A DNA stretch of 64,000 nt from [Zimmermannella] alba NBRC 15616 (GTDB taxonomy: Bacteria; Actinomycetota; Actinomycetes; Actinomycetales; Microbacteriaceae). A program made the position numbers and the translations under genes. The DNA is taken from contig NZ_BCSO01000002.1 of the NCBI RefSeq assembly GCF_001570905.1, forward strand, positions 1 through 64,000, written 5' to 3'. The notes under the pieces were generated by a model. That model was not told where the DNA came from. It searched no databases and saw nothing but the letters and a program-made list of their open reading frames with translations. This document shows positions 17,109-25,573 of this stretch, piece after piece. Within the stretch, counting starts at the first letter, position 1, and every line of letters begins with the position of its first letter.

Positions 17109-17114
17109 TAGTAT
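17109..17114 (+). promoter_or_regulatory. -10 box of nucleoside-uptake genes (leaderless)
   Basis: TAGTAT followed by 6 nt and the ATG of the first BMP lipoprotein. No convincing -35 element was seen. Confidence 0.5.
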
Positions 17115-17120
17115 CCGGGC

Positions 17121-18200
17121 ATGAACACGCAACGAGTTTTTGCATCTGTCGCGGCTGCGGCGATCGCAGCGCTGACGCTGTCGTCCTGCCAGGCTGCTCC
17201 CGCCACTGAAGGCGGTGTGACGGGCGCCAAATCGGACCTCCACGCCTGCATGGTCGCGAACAGCGGCAACATCCAGGACCGTTCCTTCAACCAGGCCGTG
17301 CACGAGTCGCTCGAAGCAGCGAAGACCGAGTACGGCATCCAGACGAGCGAGACCGTCTCGCAGTCGCCGGACGATTACACGACGAACCTCGACGCCATGG
17401 CGAACGCTGGCTGTGACTACATTGTCACGGTCGGTTGGGAGCTCGCGGATGCCACGAAGGCTGCCGCCGCGGCACACCCCGAGATTGCGTACTCAATCGT
17501 TGACGAGATCGTCGAGGGTGACAATGTCCGCTCGATCGTCCACGACACCGCTCAGGCGGCCTTCCTCGCCGGATACCTCTCGGCTGGCCTCACGAAAACC
17601 GGCACGATCGGCACCTTCGGTGGCGGCAACCAGCCCCCGGTGACGGTGTTCATGGATGGCTACCAGGCCGGCATGGAGTACTACAACAAGGCCAAGGGCA
17701 AGGACATCAAGCTCGTCGGCTGGGACGCGAAGACCCAGAAGGGCTCATTCACCGACGACTTCACAAACTCGAGCACCGCGCGCACGGTCGCCGCTGGTCT
17801 CATCTCGCAGGGCGCCGACATCATCATGCCGGTGGCGGCACAGGCTGGCGAGGGTGCTGTCATGGCGGCCAAGGAACATGGCGACGACATTGGCATCGTG
17901 TGGGTGGACGCCGACGGCTACAACCTCCTTGCTGATGACATGAAGCCGTACCTCGTGACGACGGTGGAAAAGCATATGAAGCCCGCCATCCTCGAGGTCA
18001 TGAAGTCGAAGATCGACGGCAACTTCACCGGTGGCAACACGGTCGGCACGCTCGAGAACGAGGGTGTCGGCTTGGCTCCGTACCACGACTGGGACAGCAA
18101 GGTTCCGGCGGAACTCAGGGCCGAGATTGACGACCTCAAGGCGAAGATCGCCTCGGGTGAGATCAAGGTCGAGTCGCAGTCCTCGCCGAAGATCGCTTAG
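17121..18200 (+). CDS. BMP-family ABC transporter substrate-binding lipoprotein (copy 1)
   Basis: 359 residues with a lipoprotein signal peptide: MNTQRVFASVAAAAIAALTL then SSC, with lipidated Cys23. Family landmarks: ACMVANSGNIQDRSFNQAV, SPDDYTTNLDAMANAGCD, AQAAFLAGYLSAG, GTFGGGNQPPVTVFMDGY. BMP/PnrA proteins bind purine or other nucleosides outside the membrane and deliver them to a CUT2-like ABC importer. Importer genes and nucleoside-salvage enzymes follow, so a nucleoside ligand is likely. A second BMP gene follows after 169 bp; the two are clear paralogues. Confidence 0.92.
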   Translation: MNTQRVFASVAAAAIAALTLSSCQAAPATEGGVTGAKSDLHACMVANSGNIQDRSFNQAVHESLEAAKTEYGIQTSETVSQSPDDYTTNLDAMANAGCDYIVTVGWELADATKAAAAAHPEIAYSIVDEIVEGDNVRSIVHDTAQAAFLAGYLSAGLTKTGTIGTFGGGNQPPVTVFMDGYQAGMEYYNKAKGKDIKLVGWDAKTQKGSFTDDFTNSSTARTVAAGLISQGADIIMPVAAQAGEGAVMAAKEHGDDIGIVWVDADGYNLLADDMKPYLVTTVEKHMKPAILEVMKSKIDGNFTGGNTVGTLENEGVGLAPYHDWDSKVPAELRAEIDDLKAKIASGEIKVESQSSPKIA

Positions 18201-18297
18201 TTCACGTCCTGTTCATCTTCTACAAGATCTGCGTAACTTCTACAACACTTCTATCGCGATCCATCGAACGCGCTTCCTGAGTGTGAGCTGAACGATT

Positions 18298-18303
18298 TAC
18301 GCT
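18298..18303 (+). promoter_or_regulatory. Possible -10 box for BMP copy 2
   Basis: TACGCT about 67 nt before the GTG start, with a weak TTCCTG at 18274. The 169-bp gap also holds the direct repeat TTCTACAA (two copies near 18219 and 18239). Independent expression of copy 2 is plausible. Confidence 0.3.
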
Positions 18304-18369
18304 GAAACAAACTCGTGCGCAAACGCGTACCCCGGCACGGCCCAGCCGTGACTCAGAGAGGATTTGCCC

Positions 18370-19452
18370 GTGGCATTCACGAACTCCAAGCGCATCGGTG
18401 CAGTGGCCACCGTTGCCCTCGCTTCCCTCGCGCTCTCGGCCTGTGGTCAGGCACCCGAGGCCACACAGCCCGGTGCCGCCGGTGCGAGCGACTTCACCGC
18501 CTGCATGGTCTCGGACCAGGGTGGGTTCGACGACAAGTCGTTCAACCAGCTCTCGCACGACGGTCTCCTCCAGGCGCAGGAGCAGCTCGGCATCAAGACC
18601 CTCGAGGCAGAGTCGAAGTCGCCCGACGACTTCGAGCCGAACATGACCGCCATGGTTCAGCAGGGCTGCAACGTCATCATCCCGGTCGGCTTCATGCTCG
18701 CTGACTCCACCGAGGCTGCGGCTGCCGCGAACCCGAACATTGACTTCGCCATCGTCGACTACGACGCCATCAAGGCAGACAACGTCCTCGGCCTCAACTA
18801 CGACGCTGCTCAGGCTGCGTTCCTTGCTGGCTACGCAGCTGCTGGTGCTTCGAAGACCGGTGTTGTTGCCACCTACGGCGGCATGGCGATCCCGACCGTC
18901 ACGATCTTCATGGACGGCTTCGCCAAGGGTGTTGAGCACTACAACAAGGAAAAGGGCAAGGACGTCAAGGTCCTCGGCTGGGACGTCAAGGCGCAGACCG
19001 GCCAGTTCGTTGGTGACTTCGAGAACCAGACGGTTGCTCAGCAGATCACCGAGGGCTTCCTCTCGCAGAAGGCCGACATCATCCTCCCCGTCGGTGGCCC
19101 GCTCTACCAGGGTGGTGCTGAGGCGATCAAGGCGTCGGGCCAGGAGGCCTACATCATCGGTGTCGACTCGGACCTCGCTGCTCGCGAGACCCAGTACAAG
19201 GACATCATTATGACCTCCATCACGAAGTCGATGGACAAGTCGGTGCTCGAAGCCATCAAGATGTCGGTTGACGGCAGCTTCAAGGGCGGTACCTACACGG
19301 GCACGCTCGAGAACGAGGGTGTTGGCCTCGCCAGCTTCGGTGCCTTCGAGTCGAAGCTTCCGGCAGGTATGACCGATGAGCTCGCACAGCTCAAGGCCGA
19401 CATTATCTCCGGCAAGATCAAGGACATTTCGCCCTCCTCGCCGAAGGCATAA
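18370..19452 (+). CDS. BMP-family ABC transporter substrate-binding lipoprotein (copy 2)
   Basis: 360 residues. GTG 18370 is chosen because AGAGAGGA sits 7 nt upstream; a TTG two codons earlier is unlikely. Signal peptide ends LALSAC (Cys25). Same landmarks as copy 1: ACMVSDQGGFDDKSFNQLS, SPDDFEPNMTAMVQQGCN, AQAAFLAGYAAAG, TYGGMAIPTVTIFMDGF, NEGVGLASF. Likely a second nucleoside receptor for the same permease, perhaps with different preference. A hairpin follows, before the ATPase gene, which may set its level above the membrane components. Confidence 0.93.
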   Translation: MAFTNSKRIGAVATVALASLALSACGQAPEATQPGAAGASDFTACMVSDQGGFDDKSFNQLSHDGLLQAQEQLGIKTLEAESKSPDDFEPNMTAMVQQGCNVIIPVGFMLADSTEAAAAANPNIDFAIVDYDAIKADNVLGLNYDAAQAAFLAGYAAAGASKTGVVATYGGMAIPTVTIFMDGFAKGVEHYNKEKGKDVKVLGWDVKAQTGQFVGDFENQTVAQQITEGFLSQKADIILPVGGPLYQGGAEAIKASGQEAYIIGVDSDLAARETQYKDIIMTSITKSMDKSVLEAIKMSVDGSFKGGTYTGTLENEGVGLASFGAFESKLPAGMTDELAQLKADIISGKIKDISPSSPKA

Positions 19453-19469
19453 GGACGCGAATCTGAACG

Positions 19470-19492
19470 GGGAGTCGCACATCGCGGCTCCC
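19470..19492 (+). terminator. Attenuator-like hairpin after BMP copy 2
   Basis: 9-bp stem GGGAGTCGC / GCGGCTCCC (one G-U pair) with a 5-nt loop, followed by TGTTCT. Located 17 bp after the stop; likely partial termination or mRNA 3' protection. Confidence 0.5.
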
Positions 19493-19606
19493 TGTTCTCG
19501 TGCCGAAATGTTACTTGGACATTAGGCTTTCCCAGGGGCTGTGGGCCCTCATCCCTGCGAACCCCTACGCAAGCAATTCACGGACGTATTGAGTAAGGCG
19601 AGTGCA

Positions 19607-21103
19607 ATGAAACTCGAACTCCGCGGCATCACGAAGCGCTTTGGCGCCTTCACCGCGAATGACCACATCGACCTCGTCGTGGAACCGGGCGAAGTGCACG
19701 CGCTGCTCGGTGAAAACGGCGCCGGCAAGTCCACGCTCATGAACGTGCTCTACGGCCTCTATCAGGCCGACGAGGGCGAGATCCTGCTCGATGACGAGCC
19801 GCAGCACTTCTCCGGCCCCGGCGACGCAATGGCCGCTGGCATCGGCATGGTGCACCAGCACTTCATGCTCGTCCCCGTCTTCACGGTCGCCGAAAACCTC
19901 ATGCTCGGCCACGAGCCCGCCAAGTTTGGCATCCTCAACCTCGATGCCGCCCGCGCAAAGGTGCGTGAAATCTCCGACCGCTTCGGGTTCGACATTGACC
20001 CGGACGCTCTCGTGGAAGACCTCCCCGTGGGTGCACAGCAGCGCGTCGAGATCATCAAGGCGCTCTCGCGGAACGCCGAGATCCTCGTCCTCGACGAGCC
20101 GACCGCTGTGCTCACGCCGCAAGAGACCGACGAGCTCATGGCAATCATGGACGAGCTTCGCAAGGCTGGCACCTCGATCGTGTTCATCACCCACAAGCTG
20201 CGTGAGGTTCGCGAGGTGGCCGACCGCATTACCGTCATCCGTCGCGGCAAGGTCGTCGGTACGGCGCTCCCGACGGAATCGAACGAAGAGCTCGCCGCCA
20301 AGATGGTCGGCCGCGCCGTTGACCTCAGCGTCGACAAGGCTGCACCGAAGATCGGTGAAACGACCTTCGAAGTCGAGCACCTTACGGTCTTTGACGCACA
20401 GGGCGCGAAGCAGGTGGATGACCTCTCCTTCACTGTTCGCGAGGGCGAAATCCTCGTCATCGCCGGTGTTCAGGGCAACGGCCAGACCGAGCTCACCGAG
20501 GCGATCCTTGGCCTTCAGCCGCGCACGCACGGCTCCATCAAGCTCGACGGCAAGGAACTCATCGGTCGCAGCGTCAAGCAGGTGCTCGACACGGGTGTCG
20601 GCTTCGTGCCTGAAGACCGCACCGTGGACGGCATTGTCGGCGAGTTCACGATCGCCGAGAACATGGTCCTCGACCGCGCCGACCGCAAGCCCTTCTCGAA
20701 GGGCCTCGCGCTCAACTTCAGCGAGATCACCGAGTTCGCGAACCGTTCGGTGGAAGCCTTCGACGTGCGCACGCCGACGATCGAAACCCCGGCTGGTCGC
20801 CTCTCGGGCGGTAACCAGCAGAAGATCGTGCTCGCGCGTGAGCTTGGCCGCGAACTGCGCATGTTCATCGCCTCGCAGCCGACGCGCGGTCTCGACGTCG
20901 GCTCGATCGAGTTCGTGCACGAGCAGATCGTGAAGGTCCGCGACTCGGGCATCCCCGTCATCATCGTCTCCACGGAGCTTGATGAGGTGGTTGACCTTGC
21001 CGACCGAATCATGGTCATGGTGAAGGGAAAGAGCATGGGCATCGTGGAACCCACGACCTCCCGCGAAAAACTCGGTCAGATGATGGCGGGTATCACGGAA
21101 TGA
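19607..21103 (+). CDS. ABC transporter ATP-binding protein, nucleoside importer (two NBDs)
   Basis: 498 residues. Two fused nucleotide-binding domains, as in RbsA/NupA-type importers. Domain 1 has GENGAGKSTLMN, GMVHQHFML and LVLDEPTAVLTP. Domain 2 has a degenerate Walker A GVQGNGQTELTEA without the usual Lys, GFVPEDRTVDG, LSGGNQQKIVLARE and SQPTRGLDVG, normal for this class. The ATG at 19607 aligns MKLELRGITKRFG with the family; an upstream in-frame ATG would add 22 residues unlike the family. Overlaps the first permease by 4 bp (ATGA). Confidence 0.93.
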   Translation: MKLELRGITKRFGAFTANDHIDLVVEPGEVHALLGENGAGKSTLMNVLYGLYQADEGEILLDDEPQHFSGPGDAMAAGIGMVHQHFMLVPVFTVAENLMLGHEPAKFGILNLDAARAKVREISDRFGFDIDPDALVEDLPVGAQQRVEIIKALSRNAEILVLDEPTAVLTPQETDELMAIMDELRKAGTSIVFITHKLREVREVADRITVIRRGKVVGTALPTESNEELAAKMVGRAVDLSVDKAAPKIGETTFEVEHLTVFDAQGAKQVDDLSFTVREGEILVIAGVQGNGQTELTEAILGLQPRTHGSIKLDGKELIGRSVKQVLDTGVGFVPEDRTVDGIVGEFTIAENMVLDRADRKPFSKGLALNFSEITEFANRSVEAFDVRTPTIETPAGRLSGGNQQKIVLARELGRELRMFIASQPTRGLDVGSIEFVHEQIVKVRDSGIPVIIVSTELDEVVDLADRIMVMVKGKSMGIVEPTTSREKLGQMMAGITE

Positions 21104-22452
21104 GCACGCAAATGACTTCGACAAACAAGGACCTTCCCACCACAGAACAGTCCCCGTGGGCAGGCGTGTGGCGTGACGTGCTGGGCGGCGGCGTCGTCCG
21201 CTCGATCCTCGCGATCCTCCTCGCGCTCCTCATCGGCTCGCTCCTCGTGGTGGTCGTGAATGAGGACGTCCAGAAGGCCGCTGGCTACTTCTTCGCACGC
21301 CCCAGCGACACCTTCACCGAGGCCTTCAACGTCATCGCCGGTGCCTTCCGCGCCTTGTGGGAGGGCGCGATTTTCTCGCCGCGCACCGGCTTTCAGCCGC
21401 TCACCCAGACCCTCATGTGGGCGACGCCGCTCATCTCGGCCGGTCTCGGTATCGCGATCGGCTTCCGCGCGGGCCTGTTCAACATTGGTGGTCGCGGTCA
21501 GATGATCCTCGCCGCGCTCTTCACGGGCTTCATCGCCGCGAGTGTGCCGCTGCCGCCGGTCATCCACCTCATCGTCGCCGTCCTCGCCGGTCTCATCGGT
21601 GGCGCGATCTGGGCGGGCATCGTCGGCTACCTCAAGGCCAAGACCGGCGCCCACGAGGTCATCGTCACGATCATGCTCAACTATGTGGCGTTCTGGGGCA
21701 TCACCTTCCTCCTCAAGACCCCGCTCTTCCAGGCGGAGGGCGCTGGCGGTAACCCGAAGGCGAAGCCGGTGCTCGACAGCGCCGAGCTGCCCAAGCTCAT
21801 TGGCAACCTCGACCTCGGCTTCGTGCTCTCGATCCTCGCCGTGATCGCCTACTGGTGGATCATGGACCGCTCGACGACTGGTTTCCGCATCCGTGCCGTC
21901 GGCTTCAACCCGCACGCGGCCCGTACCGCAGGTATCGACGTTGAGCGCACAACGGTCATCACGCTCGCCCTCTCGGGCGCCTTCCTCGGTCTTGCTGGCG
22001 CCACGCAGGTGCTCGGCCGCGCAACCGCCGGTTACACGCCGGATGTGGATGCCGGGATCGGTTTCGACGCGATCACGGTGGCGCTCCTGGGCGCGAACCA
22101 CCCGGTCGGCATCGTCCTCGCGGGTCTCCTCTTCGGTGCGCTCAAGGCGGGCTCGTTCCCGATGCAGGTCGCCGAGAACATTCCGATCGACATCGTCGCG
22201 GTCATCCAGGGCCTCATCGTGCTCTTCATTGCGGCACCCCCGCTCATCCGCGCGATCTTCCACCTGCCAGCGCCCTCCGGTGTCTCGCTCCTCGACCGCG
22301 TGCGCGTTTCGCGCGGCAAGGCTGACGCCACCGAGGTTGCGGCCGCTGCAGGCATTGACGCTGCTGTTGAAGCGGATAGCACGGCCACGGCCGTCGAAGC
22401 CGACAGTGCAGACACCACCACGAACGACATCAACTCGGAGGCCAAGGCATGA
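21100..22452 (+). CDS. ABC transporter permease, nucleoside importer (1)
   Basis: 450 residues, BPD_transp_2 family. A polar 20-residue N-terminus is followed by about ten membrane segments; family landmarks are FNIGGRGQMILAAL, AKTGAHEVIVTIMLNYVAFW and GFRIRAVGFNPHAARTAGID. The C-terminal 60 residues are Ala/Asp/Thr-rich and hydrophilic (KADATEVAAAAGIDAAVEAD) and exceed what the family needs. Translationally coupled at both ends by ATGA overlaps. Corresponds to YufP/NupB-type subunits. Confidence 0.92.
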   Translation: MSTQMTSTNKDLPTTEQSPWAGVWRDVLGGGVVRSILAILLALLIGSLLVVVVNEDVQKAAGYFFARPSDTFTEAFNVIAGAFRALWEGAIFSPRTGFQPLTQTLMWATPLISAGLGIAIGFRAGLFNIGGRGQMILAALFTGFIAASVPLPPVIHLIVAVLAGLIGGAIWAGIVGYLKAKTGAHEVIVTIMLNYVAFWGITFLLKTPLFQAEGAGGNPKAKPVLDSAELPKLIGNLDLGFVLSILAVIAYWWIMDRSTTGFRIRAVGFNPHAARTAGIDVERTTVITLALSGAFLGLAGATQVLGRATAGYTPDVDAGIGFDAITVALLGANHPVGIVLAGLLFGALKAGSFPMQVAENIPIDIVAVIQGLIVLFIAAPPLIRAIFHLPAPSGVSLLDRVRVSRGKADATEVAAAAGIDAAVEADSTATAVEADSADTTTNDINSEAKA

Positions 22453-23732
22453 GCACGGCAACCACGGTGACCCCGGACGCCACCGAGACCAGCGTCAGCT
22501 CGAAGCGCAACTGGAAGGCGCCTATCGCCTTCGCCCTGTTCGCGCTCGTCGCACTCATTGCCTTCGGGCTCATGGTGGATGGCGGCGCCACGAGCCGCAT
22601 CGACCTCAACTCGCCGAGCGTGCCGATCGAGCTTGCCCCGATCCTCGCCCCGACGATGCTCACGAACGTCATCATTGGCGTCATCCTGCTCGGTATCGCC
22701 ACCTACTCGGCCATGCGCATTCGTGACCGTAAGGGCACGCCGCTCTGGCTGACGACGGTCTTCGGCATCCTCTGGATCACGGCGCTCATCCTCTTCGTCG
22801 GTGCTAACCAGAACGTGCCGCTGACGTGGCTGCTCACCGGTACCCTCGCGCTCTCGACGCCGCTCATCTTCGGTTCGATGGCGGGCCTTGTCTCGGAGCG
22901 CGTCGGCGTCGTGAACATCGCGATTGAAGGTCAGCTCCTTGCGGGTGCCTTCACCTCGGCGCTCATCGCCTCGATGACCGGCTCGAGCTTCCTCGGCCTT
23001 CTCGGTGCGATCGTTGCGGGTGTGCTCGTCTCGGTCATCCTCGCGGTCTTCTCGATCACGTACATCGTCGAGCAGGTCGTCGTTGGTGTCGTCGTGAACA
23101 TGCTCGTCTCGGGCCTCACCTCGTTCCTCCACTCGAGTGTCATGGTCCGCAACCCCGAGTTCACGAACTCGCCGCCGAAGTACCCGGTGTGGGAGATCCC
23201 GTTCCTCTCGGACATCCCGATCATCGGCCCGCTCCTGTTCGCGAACACGCCGATCATCTACCTCATGCTCGTGCTCGTGCCGCTGCTCACCTTCGCGGTG
23301 TTCCGCACCCGCTGGGGTCTGCGCATGCGCGCGGTCGGTGAGCACCCGAAGGCTGCTGACACGGTCGGCATCAACGTGAACCGGACGCGGTTCTGGAACG
23401 TGCTCCTCTCGGGTGCGATCGCCGGTGCCGGTGGTTCGTTCTTCACCCTCGGTTCGGTCGGTTCCTTCGGTGCGGACATGTCCGCCGGTCAGGGTTATAT
23501 CGCCCTTGCCGCGCTCATCTTCGGCCGCTGGCACCCGGTCTACGCGACGCTCGCTGCGCTCCTCTTCGGCTTCGCGACGAACCTCAAGACCCTCGCGAGC
23601 CAGGTCGGGTCGCAGATCCCCTCGGAACTCATGGCAATGGTCCCGTACATCGTGACGATCCTTGCCGTGGCAGGCTTCGTGGGCCAGTCGCGCGGCCCCG
23701 CCGCAGCTGGCAAGCCCTACCTCAAGGCCTAG
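22449..23732 (+). CDS. ABC transporter permease, nucleoside importer (2)
   Basis: 427 residues, second BPD_transp_2 permease (YufQ/NupC-like). About ten hydrophobic segments; landmarks SERVGVVNIAIEGQLLAGAF, VVGVVVNMLVSGLTSF, GLRMRAVGEHPKAADTVGIN and GQGYIALAALIFGRWHP. Forms a heterodimeric pore with the preceding gene product. The cytidine deaminase start follows after 2 bp, so uptake and catabolism are one transcriptional unit. Confidence 0.93.
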   Translation: MSTATTVTPDATETSVSSKRNWKAPIAFALFALVALIAFGLMVDGGATSRIDLNSPSVPIELAPILAPTMLTNVIIGVILLGIATYSAMRIRDRKGTPLWLTTVFGILWITALILFVGANQNVPLTWLLTGTLALSTPLIFGSMAGLVSERVGVVNIAIEGQLLAGAFTSALIASMTGSSFLGLLGAIVAGVLVSVILAVFSITYIVEQVVVGVVVNMLVSGLTSFLHSSVMVRNPEFTNSPPKYPVWEIPFLSDIPIIGPLLFANTPIIYLMLVLVPLLTFAVFRTRWGLRMRAVGEHPKAADTVGINVNRTRFWNVLLSGAIAGAGGSFFTLGSVGSFGADMSAGQGYIALAALIFGRWHPVYATLAALLFGFATNLKTLASQVGSQIPSELMAMVPYIVTILAVAGFVGQSRGPAAAGKPYLKA

Positions 23733-23734
23733 CC

Positions 23735-24145
23735 GTGACTGGCACGCCAGCCATCGACTGGGAGCTCCTGCGCGCCGAGGCACGCGAGGCCATGACGCGC
23801 GCCTACGCGCCCTACTCGAAGTACCCGGTGGGTGCGGCTGCCCTCGTGGATGACGGCCGTATCATCTCCGGCTGCAACGTCGAGAACGCGTCCTACGGCC
23901 TCACGCTGTGCGCGGAGTGCGCGCTCGTGAGCGCCCTCCACATGAGCGGTGGCGGCAAGCTCGTCGCCTTCGCCTGTGTGAACGGTGATGGGGACCGCCT
24001 TATGCCGTGTGGACGTTGCCGTCAGTTGCTTTACGAGCACTCGACCGAGGGGATGCTGCTCGATACGGTGTCTGGCATCAAGACGATTGACGAGGTGCTC
24101 CCGGATGCATTCGGGCCGCGCCAACTGGAGGAATACGCACAGTGA
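23735..24145 (+). CDS. cdd: Cytidine deaminase
   Basis: 136 residues from GTG 23735. Hydrolyses cytidine/deoxycytidine to uridine/deoxyuridine. The tetrameric-type zinc site is visible: LCAECALVSAL (Cys ligand and catalytic Glu) and PCGRCRQLL (two Cys ligands), with GCNVENASYG for substrate binding. Length normal. Its stop overlaps the GTG of deoA (GTGA). Confidence 0.95.
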   Translation: MTGTPAIDWELLRAEAREAMTRAYAPYSKYPVGAAALVDDGRIISGCNVENASYGLTLCAECALVSALHMSGGGKLVAFACVNGDGDRLMPCGRCRQLLYEHSTEGMLLDTVSGIKTIDEVLPDAFGPRQLEEYAQ

Positions 24146-25494
24146 GTGAGATGAGTGAGATCGTGATGAACCAGCCCGAGCCCTTCGACGTCGTTGACCT
24201 GATCCGCACGAAGCGTGACCGAGGCGAACTCACCACGGATGAGATCCAGTGGCTTGCCTCCCGCTACGCGAGCGGTGTTGTCGCCGACGAGCAGATGTCG
24301 GCCATGGCCATGGCGATCTTCCTCAATGGCATGAGCCGCCGTGAGATTAGGGACCTCACCCTCGCCATGATCGAGACGGGCGAGCGGATGGACTTCTCCT
24401 CGCTCTTGGCCCCGACCGCTGACAAGCACTCGACCGGTGGCGTCGGCGACAAGATCACGCTCCCGCTCATGCCGCTTGTCGCCTCCTTCGGTGTGGCTGT
24501 GCCGCAGCTTTCGGGCCGTGGCCTTGGTCACACAGGTGGGACGCTCGACAAGCTCGAGTCGATCCCCGGCTGGCGCGCAGACCTCTCGAACGAGGAACTC
24601 CTGCGCATCATGGATGAGGTTGGTGGCGTTGTGTGCGCCGCCGGTTCGGGCCTTGCTCCCGCTGACAAGAGGCTCTACGCGCTCCGCGACGTGACGGGCA
24701 CCGTCGAGTGCATCCCGCTCATCGCATCCAGCATCATGTCGAAGAAGATCGCCGAGGGTACGGATGCGCTCGTGCTCGACGTGAAGTTCGGCTCCGGCTC
24801 CTTCATGGGCGACATCTCGCGCGCCCGCGAGCTCGCCGAAGTCATGGTGCAGCTCGGTGAAGACGCGGGCGTGAAGACCTCCGCGCTCCTCACGAACATG
24901 CACGTGCCGCTCGGTCGTGCGATCGGTAACGCGAACGAGGTGCGCGAATCCGTCGAGGTGCTCGCCGGTGGCGGGCCCGCGGATGTCGTGGAGCTCACCG
25001 TCGAGATCGCCCGTGAGATGCTCCGCCTCGCTGGCCAGCCGGATGCTGACGTTGAGTCGCACCTGCAGAACGGCAAGGCCATGGATGTGTGGCGCCGCTG
25101 GGTCGCCGCGCAGGACGGTGACCCGGATGGTGCCCTCCCGGAGCCGAAGGAATCGCTCGAGGTGAAGGCCGACCGGGATGGCGTACTCGTTGAGCAGCTC
25201 GCGCTGCCCTTCGGTATTGCCGCCTGGCGTCTTGGCGCGGGCCGTGCTCGCAAGGAGGACCCGGTCATCCACGCCGCCGGTATCGACCTCGCGAAGAAGC
25301 CCGGTGACGAGGTCAAGGCGGGCGAGGTGCTCTTCACCCTGCACGCTGACGATTCGGCTCGCTTCGACCGTGCACTCGAGGCACTCGAGGGCGCATACCG
25401 GATCGGCGACGCGGGTGAGGAGATCAACAATGGCGGCCCACTCATCGCGGACCGCATTGGAGGTCACAGCAGCGTTCACACGGCGAGCAACTAA
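24142..25494 (+). CDS. deoA: Thymidine phosphorylase
   Basis: 450 residues. Splits thymidine/deoxyuridine with phosphate into base and deoxyribose-1-phosphate. Signature KHSTGGVGDKITLPLMPLVA, phosphate/base-site features GRGLGHTGGTLDKLESIPG and ASIMSKKIAEGTDALVLDVK, and a C-terminal pyrimidine-phosphorylase domain with RLGAGRARKEDPV. The GTG overlaps the cdd stop. The deoxyribose-1-phosphate produced is a substrate for the phosphosugar mutase at 27-29 kb if that enzyme accepts pentoses. Confidence 0.95.
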   Translation: MSEMSEIVMNQPEPFDVVDLIRTKRDRGELTTDEIQWLASRYASGVVADEQMSAMAMAIFLNGMSRREIRDLTLAMIETGERMDFSSLLAPTADKHSTGGVGDKITLPLMPLVASFGVAVPQLSGRGLGHTGGTLDKLESIPGWRADLSNEELLRIMDEVGGVVCAAGSGLAPADKRLYALRDVTGTVECIPLIASSIMSKKIAEGTDALVLDVKFGSGSFMGDISRARELAEVMVQLGEDAGVKTSALLTNMHVPLGRAIGNANEVRESVEVLAGGGPADVVELTVEIAREMLRLAGQPDADVESHLQNGKAMDVWRRWVAAQDGDPDGALPEPKESLEVKADRDGVLVEQLALPFGIAAWRLGAGRARKEDPVIHAAGIDLAKKPGDEVKAGEVLFTLHADDSARFDRALEALEGAYRIGDAGEEINNGGPLIADRIGGHSSVHTASN

Positions 25495-25510
25495 GGCGCT
25501 ACAGTAATTG

Positions 25511-25527
25511 CGGCCTTATGAGGGCCG
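25511..25527 (+). terminator. Weak hairpin after deoA
   Basis: 5-bp CGGCC/GGCCG stem followed by the AT-rich ATAATTATT. Possible partial terminator in the 79-bp gap before add. Confidence 0.3.
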
Positions 25528-25573
25528 ATAATTATTCAGTGTCCAATGAGCCTAGGTATTCAAGGGAGAAGCC

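Noticed and set aside
22032-23783. Long antisense open frame across the second permease gene
   Set aside because: Highly charged shadow translation; the plus-strand permease is clear.
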